Shown: piece after piece, positions 8,346 through 17,600 of the stretch
How positions within the stretch are numbered: position 1 is the first letter of the stretch
Layout of the letters: each line of letters starts with the position of its first letter
Assembly (NCBI GenBank): GCA_900208305.1
Contig: OAPG01000011.1
Location: forward strand, 124,001-188,000
From: Melanopsichium pennsylvanicum
Lineage: Eukaryota > Basidiomycota > Ustilaginomycetes > Ustilaginales
DNA: 64,000 bases
Direction of reading: 5' to 3'
The notes under the pieces: model-generated
What the model saw: the letters and a program-made list of their open reading frames with translations, nothing else
What the model was told of the DNA's origin: nothing
Databases searched by the model: none
Program-made: the position numbers and the translations under genes

Positions 8346-10391
8346 ATGGAGCCACCACCCTCCTCAGATCACAATGCGTCTCGCTCGAGCAACATCAACC
8401 AGATGGCTTACTGCCACGAATGCAACATCGATATACGTCCCCTCCTCACACCAGATCCTACCTGTCCTCGATGCAACGGCCAATTCGTAGAGATCATCGA
8501 TTCATCTTCCTCGCCTGTTGACGACCTTGACCATCTTCCCTTTGACACTGCGCCGGGCTCTGGCTACACTTTCCGCACTCTCGCAAGTAGCGGTATCAAT
8601 GCAGCTTCTCCGCTATCGTTTGTTACTGCAAGTGCAAGCGGAGCACCACAAACATTGCCAGGAGGTCTAGGTGATCTCTTGATGGCTCTCACAAGTGGTA
8701 GAACACATCCTGATGTTCAAAACTCTACTTCCACCGAGGATGCGAGAAGCGATTCTCAGGCGCGCGCTCGTTCAGATTACTATTCCCAACATCAAGCATC
8801 TTCACCCGATCCAGATCAAAGCACAAGCAATCATCAAGCGCAAAACACAACACAAACAGCAGGCACTACAAGCTTTGGTCCCTTTGGTTTGCAGTGGAAT
8901 GTCCAATACGCATCTAGCCGAGATGATCCTTATGCTCGCGCTGCTCAGCAACACGCACAAAACACCCAACAGCAGAACAGCATGCGTGATCCTCCCACCC
9001 TATCCAATTTCCTCCAATTCGCTTTCGGAGCAGGTCGACCCGATCCCACGTCCTCACCTCCTCGCAGTCAAGACGCTCACCTCCACGATGACGGTATGGG
9101 TGGTGCAGGCGCATCTTCCGACGGACGTCATTTCAATCACGACAATAGCGCTACTTACCATCAACCTCCTCAAAGCCCCAACCACGATCGCAGCAGCACC
9201 AATCCCGACATGGATCGTCGCACTCCAAGTGATGTTCCACCCGAACTGGATGCTCTCAGAAATCTGTTTGCCGGCCTGTTTGGAGAGCCCGGAACCGGTG
9301 GAAGCTTGCTGGACTTCTTGGCTTCTGGCGCACATGCAGGCGGCATGCGCGGTGGTGGAGCGAGAGGTCAATGGGGCGATTACGTTTTAGGTCAACAGGG
9401 GTTGGATGATATCATTTCACAGTTGATGGAGCAGACGCAAGGCTCTACTGCTCCGCCACCCGCTACGGAAGATGTGATTGACAAGCTCGAAAGGTTTACA
9501 CGCAGAGACAGGAAGAGGATCGAAAGGGCGAAGAATCAGGACTGTCCCACGTGCAAGGATGATTTACTCGCATCGCAGGAGTCGACGGGAATGGGAGGTT
9601 CGGAAAAAGCAAAAGAAAAAGTGATTGACCAAGCTGAAAAGGAGGAGGAGGAGGAGGAGGAGGACCTGCAGCAAGATGAGCTGATTTCCATGCCGTGCAA
9701 CCACATTTTCCATCTCGACTGTTTGGTACCTTGGCTAAGGCTGCATGGAACGTGTCCTGTTTGTCGAGTGTCGATTGTCACGCCAAGAGAAGAAAGTGAA
9801 AGCAACAGTGGCGGTGGTGGTGGGGAGCGAAACCCAGAGGATGATCCGTCAGAACAATTGCCTGGTGGTTGGCCACCTCCTCCTAACCCCATGACGAGCT
9901 TGTTTAACCCTGCAACACTAGTAGTGGGCAATTACAACAATAATGATGGTACCAATAACACGGAAGTACAGATTCCACACGAAACGGATTTATTAGGAGC
10001 AAATGCAACAACCACGATCTACCATCCACATCCTGCGACGAGCACCACGCTGACCAGTACGATCTACCCAATTGCGCTCGCACCGTCTGAGAATGGTAGT
10101 GGTGGTGGTGGTGAGGGACAGATGGGACAGGTGGTGAATAGTGTGATTTCCAGTCCACCGATCGTAAGCGATAGGGCGGAATTTTTCAACAACAGCAACG
10201 CTACGTCAAGTGGAGGACAAGAAATGGGGGATATGAGGGAGAGAATGTTGAGGGCTGCCGAGGCAAGGGTTGGTGGGAGTGATGAACAACAGCAACAGGG
10301 ACAGGGTGCAGAACGATCACCAAGCAGTGATACTGCAACTAATCATTCCGCTGCTGCTGTTGCACCATTGGAACCTGATGAATTGGATTGA
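8346..10391 (+). CDS. RING-H2 E3 ubiquitin ligase, RNF126/RNF115 (BCA2)-like
   Basis: 681 residues. Near the N-terminus YCHECN and CPRCNGQFVEII form the C2-C2 zinc finger seen in RNF126/BCA2-type ligases, which binds ubiquitin or partner proteins in those families. A long Gln/Asn/Ser-rich region follows. The RING-H2 starts at Cys400 (CPTC) and ends around Cys470-473 (CPVC), with the middle MPCNHIFHLDCLVPWL and TCPVC carrying the C3H2C3 ligands. Between the second and third ligands lies an insert of about 40 residues with an acidic Glu run, which RNF126 lacks. The C-terminus is disordered. Role: E3 ligase in cytosolic protein quality control or trafficking, inferred from family. Confidence 0.88.
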   Translation: MEPPPSSDHNASRSSNINQMAYCHECNIDIRPLLTPDPTCPRCNGQFVEIIDSSSSPVDDLDHLPFDTAPGSGYTFRTLASSGINAASPLSFVTASASGAPQTLPGGLGDLLMALTSGRTHPDVQNSTSTEDARSDSQARARSDYYSQHQASSPDPDQSTSNHQAQNTTQTAGTTSFGPFGLQWNVQYASSRDDPYARAAQQHAQNTQQQNSMRDPPTLSNFLQFAFGAGRPDPTSSPPRSQDAHLHDDGMGGAGASSDGRHFNHDNSATYHQPPQSPNHDRSSTNPDMDRRTPSDVPPELDALRNLFAGLFGEPGTGGSLLDFLASGAHAGGMRGGGARGQWGDYVLGQQGLDDIISQLMEQTQGSTAPPPATEDVIDKLERFTRRDRKRIERAKNQDCPTCKDDLLASQESTGMGGSEKAKEKVIDQAEKEEEEEEEDLQQDELISMPCNHIFHLDCLVPWLRLHGTCPVCRVSIVTPREESESNSGGGGGERNPEDDPSEQLPGGWPPPPNPMTSLFNPATLVVGNYNNNDGTNNTEVQIPHETDLLGANATTTIYHPHPATSTTLTSTIYPIALAPSENGSGGGGEGQMGQVVNSVISSPPIVSDRAEFFNNSNATSSGGQEMGDMRERMLRAAEARVGGSDEQQQQGQGAERSPSSDTATNHSAAAVAPLEPDELD

Positions 10392-10511
10392 TGGCCAGTT
10401 TCACTCCACATTCCCTCAAAAACCAAGGTGTTAGTGGCATGGAGAGGATTAAATTAATCATTAACCCCTCTCCCCCACCTTTCTTTCCCATGAAAAAAGC
10501 ATTGTATCAAA

Positions 10512-10572
10512 GTGTTGGTTGAGAATGAAGGTTTTTTTTTTCTTTTTGATTTCTTTTTTTTTTTTTTTTTTG
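10512..10572. repeat. Poly-T rich tracts between convergent genes
   Basis: Two T-rich tracts (about 10529-10540 and 10551-10571) in the short convergent space between the RING gene and MAD2; likely 3' UTR or termination sequence. Confidence 0.6.
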
Positions 10573-10650
10573 TTGCGATGGTTATGGTTTACAGATTTTG
10601 TGTTTTCCTCTTGACTTATGGGTTTGTAAATTACAACAGTTGCATACCAA

Positions 10651-11346
10651 TCAGTCGTCATCTTGCTCCCTACGATAAGCCACCATACCTTCGACGGTAT
10701 GTACATGGGTTGAGAAACTTCTCAACCTGACTTGTTCGGCTTGACCTTGTTGGATCAATCTTGGATCGCTATCTGTCCATTCTTTTGGAGCTTGTGCATT
10801 TTTGTTGGTGTAAGCGAGGATTTGGAAAGCGCAAGGTTCATCTAGGATTGGTAGAAAAGTGCAACTTGCAGTGATTTGTTTGATGATGGCAGCGATTTCA
10901 GCTTTAACTTGCGCATCTGTTTTCTTACTATGATCATCCTTTCCTTTTTCTTTTTCTTTTTCTTTTTGGTTTTGGTTTTGTTCTTGATGATCAGAAGGGT
11001 TGTTGTTATTGTTGTTCAAAACGTGAACATCAAATTGCCATCTTTCTCTCGTTTCTCCGGAATCCTTTTCAATAATCGCAACAACAAGACGTGTAACATC
11101 CCCCTTTTCAAGCCAAACTTTAAGTTGCGACATGGCTGTTTCGAGATACTCTGCTAAACCTTCATCGGTTGTGACTAACATTTGTAAACCGTACTTTTTC
11201 ACCGTCTTGAAATCATCCGATGGATAGATATTTCGTTGATAAAGTATGGATTGCACAGAATACGTGAAGAATTCGTGAACCAGCGCTGTACTTCCTTTGA
11301 GCGTAAGGTGCGTTCGTGTATTGGCTTGCGCCTGAGCTGTGGCCAT
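10651..11346 (-). CDS. MAD2: MAD2 spindle assembly checkpoint protein (HORMA domain)
   Basis: 231 residues from the ATG at 11346, whose product starts MATAQAQAN; an in-frame ATG at 11442 would add 32 basic residues that Mad2 proteins lack, so 11346 is preferred. The HORMA domain is recognisable throughout: LKGSTALVHEFF, SILYQRNIYPSDDF, KKYGLQMLVTTD, RLVVAIIEK, GETRERWQFDVHV, IIKQITASCTFLPIL, and the C-terminal safety-belt EQVRLRSFSTHVHTVEGMVAY. Mad2 changes from open to closed form on Mad1 or Cdc20 and blocks the anaphase-promoting complex. A low-complexity insert (poly-Asn, then KEKEKEKGK) of about 25 residues sits in the loop after WQFDVHV. Length without it matches the usual 200-210. Confidence 0.96.
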   Translation of the reverse strand: MATAQAQANTRTHLTLKGSTALVHEFFTYSVQSILYQRNIYPSDDFKTVKKYGLQMLVTTDEGLAEYLETAMSQLKVWLEKGDVTRLVVAIIEKDSGETRERWQFDVHVLNNNNNNPSDHQEQNQNQKEKEKEKGKDDHSKKTDAQVKAEIAAIIKQITASCTFLPILDEPCAFQILAYTNKNAQAPKEWTDSDPRLIQQGQAEQVRLRSFSTHVHTVEGMVAYRREQDDD

Positions 11347-12828
11347 GTTGTGAAAATGCAATTTCTTTCTTTTTTTCTTTCTTTGGTCGAACAAGCGTTG
11401 AATTGCTTTCTCCAAGGTATCGAGATCAAAAGTATGATCCAAGGGTCAGAATGAAAGCGAGAACGAGCTGAAGGATATCTTGTAGAAGGAGAGTATAGGT
11501 GTAGCGTTCGAAATCACCACGTTGGGAAAGGGTTTTCGGTGGTAACTTGATAAAGATTAAGAGGTATGTGTGTGTCGTTTTCTTGTCACCTTAATGTTTG
11601 CGTGTGCCAAGAGATGGTGGCTTGGATGATAAGCTTTGTTGTTACGAAAAAGGATAGGTTGTGCAAGATGGTTGATATTACAAAAGAGACGAGATGTTGA
11701 CAAGTAAGGGAAGTACATCATCACTGTGCTGTACTGTATCATATTTACTTAATTACATTGTGATTACTGCAATGGTTATAGTGTGCACGCGTGCATGAAC
11801 AAAGTTGCCGCGATCTTTTTTCGAAAAATAAAACAACAAAGTAACACACACACTCCCAACACACGGCCGAGTGCCTTTTCATCGGGACGTGCTGTACGTG
11901 TATATTAGTGTGAAGCTATTGTTAAATCACGTGCTTTTGAATTTTGTGTCTCTCTCGTCATCTGTTGAAGTCAACAAACGTTTCTTTTGGATTGTCCAAC
12001 GTGCTAACCAAACCATTATCATTATCATGACTATCTTCATTATCATGCTTTGTCACTACAGTATTTGCTTGACACGTTGGTGACCCATCATTTCAAATTT
12101 GACAGTCTAGCTTAAGTTTCTTGCAATGCAGCTCATCTCTACAGTAGTTCGTGATTGGTGGGACAAAAACCCCGTCGACAAAGATCTCATCTTGTGTTGC
12201 TCTCTTCCACAAGTCACGGTAAACAGAACAACCTCTTAACCTTGCACCAAATGAGCTCATACAGAGTCCCACTCCATTGAATTACCCTTCTCTGGTGTTT
12301 GCCCTTGCACAATCAAGCAATAGTAGATGAATAAACTGGTTCATGCACAGTATCGCAAGCCACAATCCAATTCTGGTTGGGTACCCGGGCCAAAATGCCC
12401 AAAAATTTGAGACCAGATTCCCACGCTCAAGGAACAGCTGACCGTACAGGCACTTAATTTACTGTACAGTAAGATAGACTGACCGGCTAAAAATCAAGTT
12501 TACTCACCGAACAGCAGATCACGTTGTAGAGGAGGAGCCGCGATGTAAGTGCATCTACTGTAAAAGCCGAGTTTCCGGTTTGCCACTGAGCAACTGCTGA
12601 ACCGCTCTGTACGTCTGTGCTTTGGCCATACTACTGTCACTGTACTCACTTTACTGTATTTAGCAGTCTGTCCTCCCACCTTTGACCCTGATCTTCTTTC
12701 CCAAAGACTACAATACCCTATCCTTCTCCTCTTCTCACTATTATCCTTCGCTCTCATATCTCAACTTTCCCTCTGTTCTCAATCTACACAAGTTCGAATA
12801 GGTTCTTAACAGTCCTGATAAAATTAAC
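11347..12828. promoter_or_regulatory. Intergenic region between MAD2 and aldehyde dehydrogenase, with a TACTGTA cluster
   Basis: About 1.5 kb without a supportable gene. Seven TACTGTA/TACAGTA sites occur between 11732 and 12658 (starts at 11732, 12057, 12140, 12460, 12465, 12556, 12652); two overlap to form the 12-bp palindrome TACTGTACAGTA at 12460-12471. The right 300 bp are pyrimidine-rich and probably form the leader of the aldehyde dehydrogenase gene. Confidence 0.55.
12460..12471. promoter_or_regulatory. Perfect 12-bp palindrome TACTGTACAGTA
   Basis: A perfect palindrome formed by two overlapping TACTGTA-type sites, 358 bp upstream of the aldehyde dehydrogenase ATG. Its symmetry fits a dimeric DNA-binding protein; the factor is unknown. 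Confidence 0.4.
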
Positions 12829-14355
12829 ATGTCCGACACCAACACTCCCAACTTCATCAGCGGCGATTCGCTGCCCTGTATCGTAGACAATGCTTCTTAC
12901 AGACCTTCGCACAAGTACGCTGTCTACCGTACAGACCAATCCTCCCTTACCACTCGCGATGTGACTCATCACGCTCATTCGATCGTTCCAGCCGACGTTG
13001 AGACCGTCATTGCCTCTTCCCACGCCGCATTTCCTGCTTGGAGAGCCACTCCCGTATCGCGACGACGAGAAATTTTCCTCAAAGCTGTGTCTCTACTCCA
13101 ATCTCGCATTCCCGAGTATGCAGCCAACACTATTCAAGAAACGGTTCTGTCGCGTGGAATGGCAGGATTCGAACTTGCAGTGCTCGCTGTTGGACATCTT
13201 CAAAGTGCTGCTGAAAGCATGACCACCGCGCTCAAAAGCGAAGCTCTTCCAACTGGTGACGACGGTGCACTCAAACTCGTCAAACGTGAACCTTACGGTG
13301 TCGTACTCGGTATTGCCCCCTGGAACGCTGCATTCATTCTTGCGCTCCGTAGTGTCCTCTATGCTATTGCCGCGGGCAATACGGCGATCCTTAAAACTTC
13401 CGAATACTCTCCTCGTGCTCATCTCTCCGTTGCTCAGATCCTCATCGATGCAGGCTTACCCAAAGGTGTTCTCAACGTAGTTCATGTCGATCCAAACCAT
13501 GCACCCCAAGTGACGGAAGCTCTGATTGGCGATCGAAGAATCCGTAAAGTCAACTTCACCGGTTCAACCAGGGTTGGTAAAATCATCGCAGCCACAGCTG
13601 CAAAGTATCTCAAGCCGGTCGTGCTGGAATTGGGTGGTAAAGCACCCGTCTTGGTGTTACAAGATGCGGATTTGGAATTGGCCGCCAATGGAGTCTTGTT
13701 TGGTGGGTATTTCAATTCCAACCAAGTCTGTATGGCTGTTAACAACGTCTTGGTCCATAAATCTATCGCTCCCCAATTTGAGCAGGTTTTGCGAACCATG
13801 TTTGATCAACACAAAGAGATTTTCACCGCAAAATTGGAGCAGGCAATGGAGGATAAACATGCACTCCGAAGTTTGTTCACATCAGCCAGTGCGGATCGGT
13901 TGAAAGTACTTTACCAAGATGCGGTGGATAAGGGTGCCAAAGTTATTGTAGGTGAACCAGGTTTCGAAGGAGCTTTAGTCCAACCTATCGTACTCAGCCC
14001 TGTCAAGGAGCATATGAAGATCTTTACAGAAGAAACTTTCGGTCCTGTTTTGAGCATTGTTACGTTTGACAATGTGGATCAGGCAGTGGAAATAGCAAAT
14101 ACGCCCGAATACGGTTTGGCCGCCAGCATTTATACCAAAGACCAATTCAAAGGTCTGGAATTGGCAGACAAGATTGAAGCAGGTCAAGTTCATATCAATT
14201 CACAACCCGTTCATGACGATCCAGCAATGCCTCATGGTGGCTGGAAATCCAGCGGTTATGGCAGGTTCAATGGTGTAGAAGGTGTTAAAGAGTTTACACA
14301 GACAAAGGGGATTACGCTTCAACAGGGACATCCAACTCCTTTCCATTTTGTATGA
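12829..14355 (+). CDS. NAD(P)-dependent aldehyde dehydrogenase, vanillin/salicylaldehyde dehydrogenase-like
   Basis: 508 residues, normal for the superfamily. The catalytic set is intact: Asn166 in IAPWNAA, Glu267 in LELGGKAP, nucleophile Cys301 in NQVCMA, and EETFGPVLS near residue 405. FTGSTRVGK is the cofactor-binding helix region. The general sequence resembles aromatic aldehyde dehydrogenases (vanillin or salicylaldehyde type), which oxidise aldehydes to acids in the cytosol. No targeting signal or peroxisomal tail is visible (ends FHFV). The upstream region carries the densest cluster of TACTGTA motifs in the window, and the gene runs toward the Zn2Cys6 factor gene with 264 bp between stop codons. 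Substrate cannot be fixed from sequence. Confidence 0.92.
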   Translation: MSDTNTPNFISGDSLPCIVDNASYRPSHKYAVYRTDQSSLTTRDVTHHAHSIVPADVETVIASSHAAFPAWRATPVSRRREIFLKAVSLLQSRIPEYAANTIQETVLSRGMAGFELAVLAVGHLQSAAESMTTALKSEALPTGDDGALKLVKREPYGVVLGIAPWNAAFILALRSVLYAIAAGNTAILKTSEYSPRAHLSVAQILIDAGLPKGVLNVVHVDPNHAPQVTEALIGDRRIRKVNFTGSTRVGKIIAATAAKYLKPVVLELGGKAPVLVLQDADLELAANGVLFGGYFNSNQVCMAVNNVLVHKSIAPQFEQVLRTMFDQHKEIFTAKLEQAMEDKHALRSLFTSASADRLKVLYQDAVDKGAKVIVGEPGFEGALVQPIVLSPVKEHMKIFTEETFGPVLSIVTFDNVDQAVEIANTPEYGLAASIYTKDQFKGLELADKIEAGQVHINSQPVHDDPAMPHGGWKSSGYGRFNGVEGVKEFTQTKGITLQQGHPTPFHFV

Positions 14356-14619
14356 AGATGGTACATGTGCAAGCTTCATTTATACTCTACACTGGAGGCA
14401 TCAAGAATCTTACTTTTTATTTATCCTTGTGGCTGGAATGTGATGATGTGTGAAGGGAGAGAAGAGATAAAGATAGAGACCTCCCAAACCAGATGTAGGA
14501 GCAAAATTTTACCATTTACACCAATGAACCTAAATACAGTACGACCTATCCAAGGTAAAGTGTATATAACCGAAAAAAGGAACAAGAAAATTCCATCCGA
14601 GGGCGATGCGGAGAGGAAC

Positions 14620-17600
14620 TCAACCGTCGAGGAAGCGTAAGAGCATGCGTAAAGTTTCGTCTGCCTGGTCTCTATTCTGGTTTTGCGTGTGTTGGTTGAA
14701 GATGGGGTTGGTACTACTGTTGTTGTTGTTGTTTTCATGTTGATAAGCTTGCGTTATACCGGTAGCATTTGTATCTGCGAACATGAGACTGTTCCACGGT
14801 GCAGAAACAGGGTTGCTCTGAATTGCAGATGACCACGTGACGCCAGCAGTAGACATATGGATGGATTGGGTTGGTGTCTCTTCTGCGTTCTGCGCAGCAG
14901 CCGCCTCAGCTGCAGCAGATGCGATCGCGTCAAGACCTTCTCTGTCAAAGCTACCTGCGTGGGTATTGAAAAACAAGTTGGTGTTGGTGTTCGCATCTTG
15001 TGCAGCGCAAGAAGTTGGATTTGGAGGAGGGTTGCTGAACCATCGGCCGTTGCTGCCGTTGTGAGCATTGTTTCCCGAGTAGAAGGTATCGATATTGTTG
15101 GAAAACAGCGTGAAGTTTGTATACTGCGAAAAGCCATTATTGAGGTTGTGGGTGTTGCCGGACATTGCGCCATTGTTGAGAGAGGTGGCGCCGCTCTGTC
15201 CGTTGCTGTTGTTAGAGCGAACTTCGACCGCCGTTCCATTGTTGAACAACGAGTGCTGTGCAGCTCGTTGCGATGATGCAAGTGCTGAAACTCCACCAAC
15301 AGTGTTCGATGGTATAGCGTTGGCGGTGGCCTTTGCAAGAGCGGCACGATGCAGTCCAGCAGCGTTTATGGGAGCTGCATTCTTGGGTCTCAGCAACGAT
15401 TCGAGGTATTTCGCAATGTGGAGCACGGTGTCATCCTCTGTGATGCTGGCGCGGCGGAATGCGGCACTGGCTCGGTCAATGAGCTGGATGTTGGAACGCA
15501 GGTATCCTGGGCCAAGTGGTGGCTGCGACTTGACAGTGGCAAGACTACACAACAACACGGCAGCGTGAGTGGCCTGCATGATAGTTGCGTCCGGTGCCGA
15601 CAGCAATCGCTCAGGAGGGAAAGCGCACACCGCCTCCAATACACCTCTTGCACCCTCCACACACGGCCAAAACGCGGGCATGGCCATGAGATTGACCATA
15701 CCTGGCTCGAGACCGCTCGACAAGTGCGACTTGCCAGAGACAGAGTCGCGTTCTTCCTTCTCTCGAGTGGTTGAGCGACGGTGGTGGTTGCGTACATTCT
15801 CCTGGTGCTCCTGCAACGCAGCCTGCTTCAAACTCGATTTGAGCACAAGCGATGAAACATACGTCTTGATGTTGTCTTTCCAGAGCTTGAGACAGAGACG
15901 ATGGCATCGACGCTGGTAAGCGACAGTCTCGTCCAGATGGGCATCCTCGTCCATGTCTTCTCGCAGGTCGAGTGCCTCATGCCAACGTGCGCTCCACTCG
16001 TAGATGTCCGAAAGGAACGCGGGCATCAGGATACTGGGACCATCCGATGTGGCGGAAGTCAATGCCTCAATGCGGTCGTAGAGTTCAACGTACTTGCCCT
16101 GGATGCGGCGAATGTCGGCAGACGCGCACACGAACGCATCCGTTGGAATTGAGCCGTCATGCTTCCACCAGGTCTGGCAACGACGGATGAGCACGTTGTC
16201 GGCTGAAATCGAGTGGGTGGTGATCTTGTTCGAGATCTGCTGCGACTTGTCCTGCACGAACAGCATGAGAAATGTCCGTTGCCGATTGCGGAATCGTCTT
16301 TGCACGGCTTCGTATCGCTGCCGGCCTGCCTGATCGAGATTGGACTCGTTGGGCTTGACGCAGCTGGGCATCTCGGCATGAAGCTGAATATCCATTGCAA
16401 GGCGGAACGCATAGCCGACTTGGATCACACTGAGACCATCGTCGAGCGGCTTCCAGCTCGCTAGGATAAAGAAAGCTTGACAACACAGGACGGTGCGGTC
16501 TCCGTCCACAAACGCGCGTGCAGCATGTTCGCGTGCTAGGTCGTGGATACGACGTCGGATCTGCTTTGCATACTCGTCGGCTGCATCCTGCGTGCGGTCG
16601 CTCAGGGGATCTGGATAAGCGATGTCCCACTCGGCTTCGTCGATGTCATCCTGACGCTGCGCGCGAACGATGAGGTGATGAGCAGTCGGCTTGTTAGCGT
16701 ATCTGGCTCCCACATAGAGCAGCACAGTGTACAGAAAAGAGGAGCGCTTCCTGACAAAGTCGTGCGTGTGCAGCGAAGGGTCAAAGACACCGCTCCAGGC
16801 ATTGCAATGGTGCATGAAGAGATCGAAAAGAGCACGAGCAGCAGCTTCGGTGAGAATGCCTTGGGTAATGGGGTCATTCAGCACCGGCTGAGGAGGTTGC
16901 GCTGCCAAAGGATTACGATCATCCGCCAAGATGCCGGGCGTCTCGCAGTCGGGTTGATCCGAGACTTCGAACGGCTTGAGCATGACTCTCAATGTCAAAG
17001 GTTGCTCGGCAATGAGCTCAAAACTCTCGTTGGCAGCGTTAGTGTCAGCGGCGGTGGTGGCACCCGGAGGTGGAGGGGTAGCGCCGATGTCGCTATTGGC
17101 ATCGTCGTCGTTGCCCTCCACATTAGTGATCTCGTTGTTGGTGACGAGGGTGTACGGCGCACCTCTTTTTCTCTCGAGCGAGCGCATAGCCTGCTGCATG
17201 GCTTGGGTCATGCGCGTGACATCAACACCGAACAGGTTTTTGGGATCGAGTGCGGCACGACTGTCACTGTGAGGCGCCAACGCCGATAAAGGCTGCTTCT
17301 TGGAGAAGAAGGCAGAAGAGAGCGAGTCCTCAGTACGCGAGTCGCTGTCCACTTCCATCGAGTGCTCTGGGTTTTGAGCCCTGTCTCTGTGGTCGCCAGT
17401 ATAGGGTGGAGCTTGGAAGGCGCTGTCAGGAGCCGAACTCCATCTCACGCCAGGTGAAGCGGCCGAGGAGCTGCCGCCTTTGTTGGTCAAAGACGAAGAA
17501 ACGTAATTGGATGCATGAGTCGCGACGCTGGTGGCAGATGCGGACTTGCGTGCACTCGGACGCCCATTCGTTTGAACAGGAGAGGCGTTGGAAGCGTAGG

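Noticed and set aside
16543..17289. 248-codon plus-strand frame inside the Zn2Cys6 factor gene
   Set aside because: Antisense frame in GC-rich coding DNA without domains or a leader-like upstream region.
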